Positions 1 to 9,800 of a DNA stretch of 64,000 nucleotides are shown here, one piece after another. The stretch's first letter is position 1; each line of letters starts with the position of its first letter. A model generated the notes under the pieces. The model saw only the letters and a list, made by a program, of their open reading frames with translations. It searched no databases and was not told the DNA's origin. A program made the translations under genes and the position numbers. Source of the DNA: Amulumruptor sp947039275 (lineage in GTDB: Bacteria; Bacteroidota; Bacteroidia; Bacteroidales; Muribaculaceae); assembly GCA_947039275.1 (NCBI GenBank), contig CAMQYL010000007.1, forward strand, positions 22,576-86,575. Reading direction: 5' to 3'.

Positions 1-30
1 CATCGGAGACATTACGATGACGGTTCTTGC

Positions 31-261
31 CCCCGTGGGAGGCAGAGATGTTAGGCAGTGGTCAGGCTGGCTGTAGGTCAGGCTGACCACTGTACAGGTG
101 ATGACATAAGGCACACGCCGCTGTAGGCGGCGCACTTCGCCTGAGGGTGTGCGCCTCCGACGGAGGCGATAATAATGGAAGGATGGATGGCGTTACAGGG
201 GTCATGCAAGCCTAAACAGCTTGCCTGCCCCCTGCCTAACATATGTGTCTCCTACGGAGAC
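31..261 (-). repeat. Five-hairpin intergenic element, copy 1
   Basis: Copy 1 of a block found again at 23292-23523 and 47831-48057, here in the opposite orientation to those two. Reading left to right it holds a GTGGTCAGGCTG hairpin near 57-102, a GCCGCTGTAGGCGGC hairpin near 116-132, GCGCCTCCGACGGAGGCG near 151-168, a CAGGGG/CCCCTG hairpin with inner GCAAGC/GCTTGC near 195-236, and GTCTCCTACGGAGAC at 247-261. There is no convincing reading frame. The left boundary is approximate. Confidence 0.8.
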
Positions 262-353
262 ATCGCCCTGGTGTATCCTTCTACACCCAACAAAAAATCG
301 GAGACGTGCCTCTATGTCTGTTGGATTCACATTTTCATCAGCTTTGACCACTC

Positions 354-376
354 GTAGGGACGCGGCGTGCCGCGTC
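354..376 (+). repeat. Palindromic arm, GACGCGGC type (single)
   Basis: A 23-bp arm, GTAGGG followed by a self-complementary core (GACGCGGCGTGCCGCGTC). It is identical to the left arm of the inverted pair at 14750-14826. No partner arm is seen nearby, so this is a solo copy or a decayed pair. Confidence 0.75.
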
Positions 377-431
377 ATCGTTGGGCATTGTGTTTGCTGG
401 GATGTTGCAAAACTCCGAATCGTACAATGCT

Positions 432-504
432 GTAGGGACATGCCATGGCATGTCTAATCTGCAAGTGCGTGAGAATCCGCAGACATGCCATGGCATGTCC
501 CTAC
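432..504. repeat. Inverted pair of GACATGCC palindromic arms
   Basis: Two 23-bp arms (432-454 and 482-504) face each other across 27 bp. Each is GTAGGG plus the 18-bp palindrome GACATGCCATGGCATGTC, so each arm can fold alone or pair with its partner. The left flank (TCGTACAATG) recurs in inverse beside the pair at 48236-48319, so the repeated unit is longer than the arms. Confidence 0.85.
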
Positions 505-590
505 AGCATACAGGCAGTATCACCACAATTTACAGGTTTTGCACCATCCTCCCTACAAGTAGGGGGATTATCTGGGGAGGGAGAGCGTTA

Positions 591-620
591 TTGTTTGTTG
601 GTTAAAAATGAGTAACTTTG
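591..620 (+). promoter_or_regulatory. Bacteroidetes-type promoter of prmA
   Basis: TTG at 591-593, 19 bp, then TAACTTTG at 613-620. This matches the Bacteroidetes -33/-7 consensus. It ends 22 bp before the prmA start codon, which implies a very short leader. Confidence 0.7.
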
Positions 621-642
621 CTGAAAATATCAACGACGCTCT

Positions 643-1491
643 ATGAATGACTATCGCCAGACCGATTTCCGCCTCGTGCCGTGTGATGCCGACATGACGG
701 ATCTGCTTGCGGCTTTTCTTGCCGATGCCGGGTATGAGAGTTTTGTAACGACTGATGACGGATTGACGGCATACGTCAGGGAAGAGGATTTCGATGAGGA
801 TGCGGTCGCCGATATCATAGCTGATTTCCCGTTTGAGACTGCCATAACATGGGCGTCGGAGACCGTCGAGGGTCGTGACTGGAACAGCGAGTGGGAGAAA
901 AACTATTTCCAGCCTATCGTAGTGGGGGATAAGGTAGCCATACACAGCTCTTTTCACACCGATGTCCCTGCTGCCGACTATGACATAGTGATTGACCCGA
1001 AGATGGCTTTCGGCACAGGCCATCATGCCACGACGAGTCTTATGATACGGTTTCTGCTTGAATGCAGTGTGGATGGTAAGCGTGTCATAGACATGGGCAC
1101 AGGCAGCGGCATACTTGCCATCTTGGCATCGATGCTCGGTGCATCGGCTGTCTCAGCCATAGAAATTGACGAGATGGCGGCGGTAAATGCCCGCGAAAAT
1201 GTCGAGGCAAACGGTTGCGCCGGTAATGTCAATGTGATTCTCGGTGATGCATCGGCATTGTCGCATTGCGAGCCTGCCGATGTCTTTCTTGCCAATATCA
1301 ACCGCAATATAATCATCAGCGACATTGCGCGGTATGTCCTGGCTATCAAAGAGGGCGGTGTGGCTGCTTTCAGCGGTTTTTATCTTGCCGATGTCCCTCT
1401 GATAGAAAAAGCGGCTTCTGAACATGGACTGGAGTTGACCGGTACAAGCACGGAGGGCGAATGGTGCCGGGCTACATTTGTCAAGCGTTGA
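643..1491 (+). CDS. prmA: Ribosomal protein L11 methyltransferase
   Basis: Cytoplasmic SAM-dependent methyltransferase expected to trimethylate ribosomal protein L11. The 282-residue protein has the PrmA signature MAFGTGHH at 121-128, the SAM-binding glycine motif VIDMGTGSG at 148-156, an acidic motif after it (AIEID) and the NINRN motif at 218-222. Length is close to other PrmA proteins, with a small N-terminal substrate-recognition domain before the Rossmann fold. The ATG start lies 22 bp after a clear promoter -7 box and no better upstream start exists. It is followed by an unrelated outer-membrane protein gene with a 63-bp gap, so it is probably a short transcript of its own. Confidence 0.95.
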   Translation: MNDYRQTDFRLVPCDADMTDLLAAFLADAGYESFVTTDDGLTAYVREEDFDEDAVADIIADFPFETAITWASETVEGRDWNSEWEKNYFQPIVVGDKVAIHSSFHTDVPAADYDIVIDPKMAFGTGHHATTSLMIRFLLECSVDGKRVIDMGTGSGILAILASMLGASAVSAIEIDEMAAVNARENVEANGCAGNVNVILGDASALSHCEPADVFLANINRNIIISDIARYVLAIKEGGVAAFSGFYLADVPLIEKAASEHGLELTGTSTEGEWCRATFVKR

Positions 1492-1554
1492 TTGCAGGCA
1501 TTTTCTCTGACACCTTATAATATATAACAGTTCATCATATTATCTTCGTAAGAC

Positions 1555-2118
1555 ATGAGATATATCAAAGCTATCATAGCAGCCGTAGTGATGTCGGTGT
1601 GCGGCAGCGCCAATGGAGCCAGGGCGGCTGAGACACCTGTCATGGAGGGCAACAGCAAGGTCGCATTTGCCTGGGGCGTGGATGTGGGCAGTTCGATAGA
1701 CCTCACTACTGCCGACATGTCGTCGCTCAATGGAGATGCCTATTTCGGACTGAAATGTCCGGGCATGGAGATTGTCGGAGTGGGAGCCGGAATCCATGGA
1801 ATGGTCAATAACAATTCGTTCAGTTATCCGGTATATGTGCTGATGCGCACCTCTTTTTCCAAGCAAAGAAAGCTGTGCTTCTTCGATCTGAGGACCGGTG
1901 TCGCGCTCAACAGTTTCTTCGGTACAGCTACGGACGCAGCCTTCTATATCAATCCATCGGTAGGAATCAATCTCGCCGGGTCACGTAAGTTTCAGAGTTA
2001 CCTGACGTTGGGCTACAGCTATAATGGCGGCAAGGATATAAGTGATGCTGAGACGACCTCAGGCAAGTCAGCCAAGAATCTGAGCATGGCTACTATCAGA
2101 TTGGGCATAATGTTCTAA
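1555..2118 (+). CDS. Small outer-membrane beta-barrel protein, function unknown
   Basis: The 187-residue protein begins with a signal peptide (hydrophobic residues 5-18, probable cleavage after GARA near 24). The rest is alternating short strands rich in Gly, Ser and aromatics (AFAWGVDVG, YFGLKCPG, LTLGYSYNGG) and ends in a terminal Phe (RLGIMF). A C-terminal aromatic residue and amphipathic strands are typical of outer-membrane beta-barrels that use the BAM machinery. At this length 8 strands would fit. No enzyme motif is visible. It sits between prmA and dapF with no operon logic, and no strong promoter is seen in the 63 bp before it. I do not recognise a named family; an OmpW/OprF-like small barrel is the nearest general description. 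Confidence 0.7.
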   Translation: MRYIKAIIAAVVMSVCGSANGARAAETPVMEGNSKVAFAWGVDVGSSIDLTTADMSSLNGDAYFGLKCPGMEIVGVGAGIHGMVNNNSFSYPVYVLMRTSFSKQRKLCFFDLRTGVALNSFFGTATDAAFYINPSVGINLAGSRKFQSYLTLGYSYNGGKDISDAETTSGKSAKNLSMATIRLGIMF

Positions 2119-2214
2119 ATGTTATGATGGGATAGAGAAATGCCACGCAAATCACGATTAGCATGGCAAAAAGAAATATAATTATAAACATTACGACATT
2201 TTGCTAAAATTATA

Positions 2215-2244
2215 TTGATTATTCAAACAAAATGTTTACCTTTG
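2215..2244 (+). promoter_or_regulatory. Promoter of dapF-dapL
   Basis: TTG at 2215-2217, 19 bp spacer, TACCTTTG at 2237-2244. This is a good Bacteroidetes -33/-7 pair in an AT-rich 150-bp gap, 26 bp before the dapF ATG. Confidence 0.75.
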
Positions 2245-2270
2245 CATCGTAAAGATAAACATAAGACAAA

Positions 2271-3125
2271 ATGGCCGTACAAGAAGTCATAAAATTCACC
2301 AAGATGCACGGGCTGGGCAACGATTACATCTACATCAATTGCCTTGAAGGTGCACCGCGTGATCCATCGGCATTGGCGGTGGAAATGAGCGACCGCCACA
2401 AGGGGGTAGGTGCCGACGGCATCATCCTCATCATGGACAGCAATGTAGCCGACTTCAAGATGCGCATGTTCAACGCCGACGGTTCCGAGGGCAAGATGTG
2501 TGGCAACGCCAGCCGCTGCATAGGCAAATATGTCTATGAGCAGGGATTGACCGACAAGCAGATCATAAAGCTCGAAACTCTCTCGGGCATCAAAATCCTG
2601 TCACTCGATGTCAAAGCCGGCAAAGTCGATGCCGTGACAGTGGACATGGGCGAGCCGGTGATTGACTCGCAGCTCGTGCCTGTGGTCAGCGAACTGCCGT
2701 CGGTCATCAACGCTGCGGTCAGCACTTCTGCCGGAGATGTGAAAATCAATGCGGTGTCGATGGGCAATCCTCACGGGGTGGTTTTTGTCGATAGTCTTGA
2801 TGACGTGGATGTACATCGTCTCGGACGCGAATTAGAGGTACACCCCATGTGGCCCGACAGAGCCAACATAGAGTTTGCCGAGGTCATTTCCCCACAGCGC
2901 ATACGCATGAGAGTGTGGGAGCGGGGCAGCGGAGAGACGCTTGCCTGCGGCACCGGAGCATGCGCCACCGCGGTAGCTGCTGCCATCAACGGTCTGACCG
3001 ACAGGGAAGTGGCTGTGGAACTGCTCGGCGGCACTCTCGAGATAGACTGGGGCGATGACGGACATGTGTACATGAAAGGCGGTGCCACCACGGTTTACTC
3101 CGGCTGCTATCCGCGCACCACCTGA
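2271..3125 (+). CDS. dapF: Diaminopimelate epimerase
   Basis: Converts LL-diaminopimelate to meso-diaminopimelate, the cross-linking residue of peptidoglycan and the lysine precursor. At 284 residues it has the usual length. Both catalytic cysteines are present: Cys77 in KMCGNASRC and Cys226 in LACGTGACA, the two acid/base thiols of the cofactor-free epimerase mechanism. The substrate-binding stretch GNPHGVVF is also seen. The first Cys motif reads CGNAS where CGNG is more usual, a mild variant. It is followed 68 bp later by dapL on the same strand, whose product is the substrate of DapF, so the two are very likely co-transcribed from the promoter at 2215-2244. Confidence 0.96.
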   Translation: MAVQEVIKFTKMHGLGNDYIYINCLEGAPRDPSALAVEMSDRHKGVGADGIILIMDSNVADFKMRMFNADGSEGKMCGNASRCIGKYVYEQGLTDKQIIKLETLSGIKILSLDVKAGKVDAVTVDMGEPVIDSQLVPVVSELPSVINAAVSTSAGDVKINAVSMGNPHGVVFVDSLDDVDVHRLGRELEVHPMWPDRANIEFAEVISPQRIRMRVWERGSGETLACGTGACATAVAAAINGLTDREVAVELLGGTLEIDWGDDGHVYMKGGATTVYSGCYPRTT

Positions 3126-3193
3126 CCGCCGACAACGATTAACGGAAAAAGATACAGATACAATAGGTAAGAGAAGATTAACGGAAAATAGAT

Positions 3194-4426
3194 ATGTTTA
3201 AAGTCAATGATAATTTCACCAAGCTCCCAGCGAGCTACCTGTTTTCGCAGGTCGCTGCCAAGATTTCGGCATTCATGGATGAACATCCGGGAGTGGAAGT
3301 GATACGCATGGGCATCGGGGACGTCACCCGCCCGATATGCCAGGCAGCTGTCGACGCGATGCACAAAGCCGTCGATGACGAGGCTTCCGCAGCGACATTC
3401 CACGGCTACGGACCCGAACAGGGATATGCTTTTCTCCGCGACAAGATTGCCGAATATGACTATAACCGTCGGGGCATCAAGGTGTCGGCTGACGAGATAT
3501 TCATAAGCGACGGAGCCAAGAGCGACACCGGCAACATCGGAGACATTCTTGCCATCGCTGACAAGGTGGCTGTCACTGACCCCGTCTATCCTGTATATGT
3601 CGACACCAATGTCATGGCTGGCAGGGCAGGGCATCTGCTCCCTGACGGACATTGGAGCGATATCATCTATCTGCCGTGTACGGCAGCCAATGATTTCGTG
3701 CCGTCTCTGCCTTCAGAGCGACCTGATGTAATCTACCTCTGTTATCCCAACAATCCCACCGGTACGGTGCTGACACGTAAGCAACTGAAAGTATGGGTCG
3801 ACTATGCCCGTGCCAACGGCTGCCTCATATTGTTTGACTCGGCTTATGAAGCCTATGTTACCCAGCCCGATGTGCCTCGCAGCATCTATGAGATAGAGGG
3901 CGCGGATGAGGTGGCTATCGAGTTTCGCAGCTACTCCAAGACAGCAGGATTCACCGGTTTGCGCTTAGGCTACACCGTAGTGCCCAAGAATCTTTACGGA
4001 GAGGACTCAGACGGCAACAAGGTGTCACTGCACGGGCTGTGGCTGCGCCGTCAGTCCACCAAATTCAATGGAGCCAGCTATGTAATACAGCGCGCAGCCG
4101 AAGCCCTCTACACCGATGAAGGCAGCCGTCAGGTCAAGGAGACAGTGGACTACTACATGCGCAACTCGCATCTGCTGCTTGAAGGCGTACGCAGTGCAGG
4201 GCTTCAGGCATTCGGCGGCGAAAACTCGCCCTATGTCTGGATCAAGACCCCTGACGGGATGGACTCGTGGCAGTTCTTTGACCGCATGCTCTCCGACCTG
4301 CACATAGCAGGTACGCCCGGTGTCGGTTTCGGTCCCTCAGGCGAGGGCTATTTCCGACTGACAGCCTTCAACACTTATGAGAACACCCTCAAAGCCGTAG
4401 AGCGCATAAAAGGGTGGCAGCTCTGA
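3194..4426 (+). CDS. dapL: LL-diaminopimelate aminotransferase
   Basis: PLP-dependent class I/II aminotransferase that makes LL-diaminopimelate directly from tetrahydrodipicolinate and glutamate, bypassing the succinyl or acetyl branch. The 410-residue protein opens with the DapL-type start (VNDNFTKLPASYLF), has the GIGDVTRP motif, the cofactor contacts YPNNPTG near 184-190, and the Schiff-base lysine Lys249 in SYSKTAGFTG. The position directly after dapF separates it from general aspartate aminotransferases. Together with dapA at 59440 the window holds three DAP pathway genes; dapB is not here. The glutamate donor is supplied by the gltBD genes a few kilobases downstream. Confidence 0.95.
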   Translation: MFKVNDNFTKLPASYLFSQVAAKISAFMDEHPGVEVIRMGIGDVTRPICQAAVDAMHKAVDDEASAATFHGYGPEQGYAFLRDKIAEYDYNRRGIKVSADEIFISDGAKSDTGNIGDILAIADKVAVTDPVYPVYVDTNVMAGRAGHLLPDGHWSDIIYLPCTAANDFVPSLPSERPDVIYLCYPNNPTGTVLTRKQLKVWVDYARANGCLILFDSAYEAYVTQPDVPRSIYEIEGADEVAIEFRSYSKTAGFTGLRLGYTVVPKNLYGEDSDGNKVSLHGLWLRRQSTKFNGASYVIQRAAEALYTDEGSRQVKETVDYYMRNSHLLLEGVRSAGLQAFGGENSPYVWIKTPDGMDSWQFFDRMLSDLHIAGTPGVGFGPSGEGYFRLTAFNTYENTLKAVERIKGWQL

Positions 4427-4490
4427 TATCATCACATTAAAAAATATTTTCACACAATACATCACTAACTCAAACCTCCACCTACACACT

Positions 4491-6680
4491 ATGTCACATT
4501 TAAGATTTAACGTAGTCGAGGAAGCTTTCAACCGCAAAGCAGTCCCTGTTGAGATTCCGGCAGAACGCCCTGAAGTCTATTACGCCGAAAAGGTGTTCAA
4601 CCGCCAGAAGATGTTTCAGTATCTCCCCAAGAAGACATACGAGGTGCTTGTTGACGCGATAGACAACAAGAAGTCGCTTCCTCTGGAAGTGGCTGACAGC
4701 GTTGCCGACGGCATGATGCGCTGGGCTATCGACAATGGTGCCCGTCACTATACCCACTGGTTCCAGCCTCTGACTGAAACCACCGCCGAGAAGCATGACG
4801 CATTCGTTGACCATGACGGCAAGGGCGGAGTCATCGAAGAGTTTACCGGCAAGCTGCTCGTGCAGCAGGAACCTGATGCCTCCAGCTTCCCCAACGGCGG
4901 CATCCGCAACACTTTCGAAGCCCGCGGATACTCTGCATGGGACATCTCGTCGCCCGCTTTCATCATGGACGGTACCCTCTGTATTCCCACCATCTTCATC
5001 AGCTACACAGGAGAGTCGCTTGACTACAAGACACCTCTGCTCCGCGCCCTCAATGCCGTTGACAAGGCTGGTACAGCCGTAGCACAGTTCTTCGATCCGG
5101 AGGTGAAGCATGTAATCAGCAACCTCGGATGGGAGCAGGAGTATTTCCTCGTTGACGAGGCTCTATATGCCGCCCGTCCTGACCTGGTGATGACAGGTCG
5201 TACGCTTCTCGGTCACGAGTCAGCCAAGAACCAGCAGCTTGAAGACCACTATTTCGGTGCCATCCCCTCACGCGTGGAGGCATTCATGCTTGACCTGGAG
5301 ATAGAGTGCCATCGCCTTGGCATCCCTGCCAAGACCCGTCACAACGAGGTGGCTCCCAACCAGTTTGAGCTTGCTCCTATCTTTGAGGAGACCAACCTTG
5401 CCAATGACCATAACCTGCTGCTGATGTCACTCATCGGAGAGGTGGCACGCCGCCACAACTTCCGTGTGCTTCTCCACGAGAAGCCTTTTGCCGGCATCAA
5501 CGGCTCTGGCAAGCACAACAACTGGAGCCTCGGCACCGACACCGGCACACTGCTCTTTGCGCCTGCCAAGACTCCGATGGGCAACCTCCAGTTTATCACC
5601 TTCGTGGCTAACGTCATGGCAGCCGTGCATCAGCACAACGCCCTGCTCAAAGCTTCGATCATGTCGGCTACCAACGGCCACCGCCTCGGTGCCAACGAAG
5701 CACCCCCAGCCATCATCTCCATCTTCATGGGCAGCCAGCTCGCCGACATCCTTGACAAGCTCGAGCACAGCACCGGCGACGAGCTTATCTCTCTCGCAGG
5801 CAAGGAGACCATGAGCTTCGAGTTGTCACAGATTCCTGACATCAGCGTGGATGCCACCGACCGTAACCGCACATCGCCTTTCGCATTTACCGGCAACCGC
5901 TTCGAGTTCCGTGCCGTAGGCAGCAGCGCTAACTGCGCAAGCGCCATGATAGCCCTCAACTCAGCAGTGGCTGACCAGCTGATGACCTTCAAGACCAAGG
6001 TGGACGAGCGCGTAGCCAAGGGCGAGACCCTCGTGCATGCCATTCTCGAGGAGGTGCGCAAGCTCATCACCGAGAGCAAGGCTATCCACTTTGACGGCAA
6101 TGGTTACAGCGACGAATGGAAAGAGGAAGCAGCCCGCCGCGGTCTTGACTGCGAGACGAGCGTGCCCAAAATCTTCGATGCCTATCTGACACCCTCGTCA
6201 GTGGAGATGTTTGCCCGCACAGGCGTTTTCAACAAGGTAGAGCTTGAAGCCCGTAACGAGGTCAAGTGGGAGATGTACACCAAGAAGATCCAGATCGAGG
6301 CACGTGTGCTCGGCGATCTCGCCATCAACCACATCATCCCTGTGGCTACACGCTATCAGTCGATTCTCCTTGACAACGTGTACAAAATCAACAATATCTT
6401 CCCGGCTGACAAGTCGCCCGAAGTGGCAGGCCACAGCCTCTATGCCATCGAGAAGATATCAAAGCACATCAATATCATCCGCGACGAGGTGACCAAGATG
6501 GTCAATGCCCGCAAGGATGCCAACAAGATAGAAGATGAGCGCACCAAGGCTCTCGCTTACCATGACAATGTGGCTCCCTGCATGGATGTCATCCGTTATC
6601 ATGTGGACAAGCTTGAGCTGATGGTCGACAACGAGATGTGGCCTCTGGTCAAGTATCGCGAACTTCTGTTTATCCGCTGA
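4491..6680 (+). CDS. glnN: Glutamine synthetase, type III
   Basis: ATP-dependent ligation of ammonia to glutamate. The 729-residue length and N-terminal GSIII region (MRWAIDNGARHYTHWFQP near 80) mark it as the GlnN family found in Bacteroidetes and cyanobacteria, not the 450-residue GlnA. Family core motifs are visible: NGGIRNTFEARGYSAWD, NQFELAPIFEE with its metal-binding glutamate, GINGSGKHNNWSL (the ATP-binding loop), and NRTSPFAFTGNRFEFRA. The C-terminal helical extension is intact. It stands 64 bp after dapL and ends at a strong terminator before gltB, so it has its own transcript or shares one with dapFL. Nitrogen control is likely, but I see no operator in the sequence. Confidence 0.95.
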   Translation: MSHLRFNVVEEAFNRKAVPVEIPAERPEVYYAEKVFNRQKMFQYLPKKTYEVLVDAIDNKKSLPLEVADSVADGMMRWAIDNGARHYTHWFQPLTETTAEKHDAFVDHDGKGGVIEEFTGKLLVQQEPDASSFPNGGIRNTFEARGYSAWDISSPAFIMDGTLCIPTIFISYTGESLDYKTPLLRALNAVDKAGTAVAQFFDPEVKHVISNLGWEQEYFLVDEALYAARPDLVMTGRTLLGHESAKNQQLEDHYFGAIPSRVEAFMLDLEIECHRLGIPAKTRHNEVAPNQFELAPIFEETNLANDHNLLLMSLIGEVARRHNFRVLLHEKPFAGINGSGKHNNWSLGTDTGTLLFAPAKTPMGNLQFITFVANVMAAVHQHNALLKASIMSATNGHRLGANEAPPAIISIFMGSQLADILDKLEHSTGDELISLAGKETMSFELSQIPDISVDATDRNRTSPFAFTGNRFEFRAVGSSANCASAMIALNSAVADQLMTFKTKVDERVAKGETLVHAILEEVRKLITESKAIHFDGNGYSDEWKEEAARRGLDCETSVPKIFDAYLTPSSVEMFARTGVFNKVELEARNEVKWEMYTKKIQIEARVLGDLAINHIIPVATRYQSILLDNVYKINNIFPADKSPEVAGHSLYAIEKISKHINIIRDEVTKMVNARKDANKIEDERTKALAYHDNVAPCMDVIRYHVDKLELMVDNEMWPLVKYRELLFIR

Positions 6681-6713
6681 TATTTTCCGTTAATTTTCAT
6701 ATTAATATGACCG

Positions 6714-6772
6714 ATGCCGGTGGCTGCACCTCTACGGTGTGACACCCAAGGCCAGCCGCCGGCATTATTTTT
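6714..6772 (+). terminator. Rho-independent terminator after glnN
   Basis: ATGCCGG and GGCTG (6714-6726) pair with CAGCC and CCGGCAT (6753-6765) across one bulge position, followed by TATTTTT. It separates glnN from gltB. Confidence 0.8.
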
Positions 6773-6805
6773 CCCTCATTTTACTTATACTAACTTAGTC
6801 AAGTT

Positions 6806-9800
6806 ATGCAACATAACATCCCTCAGAACCAGGGTCTCTACGACAGCCGTTTCGAGCATGATGCCTGCGGCGTAGGACTGCTCGTCAACATCAACGGGGT
6901 AAAATCACATCAGCTCGTGGAGAAAGGTCTCCAGGTGCTCGAACATATGGTGCACCGTGGAGCCGAGGGTGCTGACCCCAAGACCGGTGACGGTGCCGGC
7001 ATCATGGTGCAGATACCTCACGAATTCATATTGTTACAGGGTATAGCCGTCCCCGAAAAGGGTCGTTACGGCACAGGTCTGGTATTTCTGCCTCACGATG
7101 AGGACTCGCGCCAGATTATTTTTGACCTCATAGAGCGCGAAGCCATAGAGATGGGTCTCAGCCTCATAGCTGTGCGCGACGTGCCCACCAACAACGAGCA
7201 GCTCGGCGAGGTGTCACGCAGTGCCGAACCTGTCATCAAGCAGATATTCATAGCTGACGAGAAGACCAACGACGAGTTTGACATACGTCTCTATCTCCTC
7301 CGCAAGAAGATCGAGAAGAAGATTGCCGCAAGCAACATCGCCGGCAAGGAGGATTTCTACATCGTCAGCCTCTCATCAAGGGTCATCATCTACAAGGGTA
7401 TGCTTTCGAGCCTCCAGCTCCGTTACTATTTCCCTGACCTGATGAATCCACACTTCACCACAGCCATGGCTCTGGTGCACTCCCGCTTCTCCACCAACAC
7501 GTTCCCCACATGGTCGCTGGCACAGCCGTTCCGCATGCTCGGACACAACGGCGAGATCAACACCATCCAGGGTAACCGCATGTGGATGAAAGCCCGCGAG
7601 TGCCTGCTCCACCCCAAGGCATTCGGCGACGTGGATGTCACGCCTATCATACAAGCGGGTATGAGCGACTCCGCATCGCTTGACAATGTGCTTGAGTTCT
7701 TCGTCATGGGCGGTCTGAGTCTGCCTCATGCTCTGGCGATGCTCGTGCCTGAGTCATTTAACGACCGCAACCCCATCTCGCCCGAACTGAAGGCGTTCTA
7801 CGAGTTCCAGTCAATCCTCATGGAGGCATGGGACGGACCCGCCACGCTGCTCTTCAGCGACGGACGATATGCCGGCGGCATGCTTGACCGCAATGGTCTG
7901 CGCCCTGCCCGCTATCTCATCACCAAGGACAACACCATAGTCATCGCATCGGAAATCGGTGTGCTGCCGTTTGAGGCATCCGAGGTGGCAGAGAAGGGTC
8001 GTCTGCGCCCCGGCAAGATGCTGATGGTGGATATGGACGAGGGCAAGATCTACTTCGATGCCGACCTCAAGGAGAAGCTCGCCAACGAATTTCCTTACCG
8101 TGACTGGCTGTCACGTAACCGCATCATACTTGACAAAATCAGCAGCGGCCGCAAGGTCAGCAACGATGTTGACGATTTCGCCCGTCTGCTCAAATCATAC
8201 TATTACAACCGCGAGGAGGTCGAGAAAATCATCACCCCGATGGTGGTCGACGGCAAAGAGCCGGTCAACTCCATGGGCAACGACACTCCGCTGGCAGTGA
8301 TGTCGGGCAAGCCGCAGTTGCTGTTCAACTACTTCCGCCAGCACTTCGCCCAGGTGACCAACCCGCCTATCGACCCCCTGCGTGAGGAACTTGTCATGAG
8401 CCTCGACAGCTACATCGGAGCTATCAACCTCAATCTGATGGAGCCGCAGCCCGACATGTGCAAGATGGTGCTGCTCCGCCGTCCCATCATCACCAACCAT
8501 GAGCTTGACATCCTCTGCAACCTCCAGTACAAGGGCTTCAACACACGCAAGCTCGCCATGACATTCAAGGTGGCTGACGGTGCCGAGGGCATGACCAAGG
8601 CGATAGACCGTCTGTGTGCCGAGGCTGAGGCAGCTGTGGATGAGGGATGCAACTACATCATCCTCTCTGACCGCGGTGTGGATGCCGAGAATGCCGCCAT
8701 CCCCTCGTTGCTTGCCACATCGGCTGTACACCATCACCTGATCGATTGCAAGAAGCGTCTGCAGACAGCTCTTGTCATCGAGACCGCCGATGCCCGCGAG
8801 GTGATGCACTTCGCTCTGCTGACCGGCTACGGTGCGAGTGCCATCAATCCATATCTGGCGTTTGCCGTAATCAATGACCTCGTAAAGAAAGCCGAGATAC
8901 AGCTCGACTTTGCCACCGCCCAGCACAACTATATCAAAGCCATTGATAAGGGTCTGCTGAAAGTGATGTCGAAGATGGGTATCTCCACACTGACATCCTA
9001 CAAGGGCGCGCAGCTCTTCGAGGCCCTCGGCATCAGCGAAGACATGTCTGCGAAATATTTTGGCAATACAGTCAGCAAGATTTCGGGTATCGACATGGAG
9101 GATCTCACACGCGAGATCATCAGCAACCATGCCGAGGCGTTTGATGAGGACTTTGACACCGAATCACCTCTGACCCATATAGGTCAATACACATTCCGCA
9201 AGGACGGCGAACAGCATGCCTGGAGCCCTGAGGCTATCGCCACTCTCCAGCTTGCCACTCGTCTGGGCAGCTACAAGAAATTCAAGGAATTTACATCCAT
9301 AGTCGACAATAAGCCCGCACCCATATTCATCCGTGACTACCTTGACTTCACCAAGGGCAATCCAATCCCTGTGGAGGAGGTAGAGCCGATAGAGAATATC
9401 ATGCGCCGCTTCGTCACTGGAGCCATGTCGTTCGGCTCCATCAGCCGTGAGGCACACGAGGCACTCGGCATGGCGATGAACGCCATCGGCGCGCGAAGCA
9501 ACACTGGCGAGGGCGGCGAGGACGCAGAGCGTTTCAAGCCTCGCGAGGATGGTTCATCAGCCCGTTCTGCCATCAAGCAGGTGGCATCAGGTCGCTTCGG
9601 TGTCACAGCCGAATACCTCGTCAACGCAGATGAAATCCAGATCAAGGTGGCTCAGGGAGCCAAGCCCGGTGAGGGCGGTCAGCTCCCCGGCTTCAAGGTT
9701 GACAAGATTATCGCCAAGACACGCCACTCCATCCCCGGCATTTCGCTCATTTCACCTCCCCCTCACCACGACATCTACTCTATCGAGGACCTTGCGCAGC

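Noticed and set aside
432..504. The arm GACATGCCATGGCATGTC closely resembles the mammalian p53 response element
   Set aside because: The likeness follows from both being palindromes built on CATG. Copies vary in the centre and sit between bacterial genes; no functional link can be argued.
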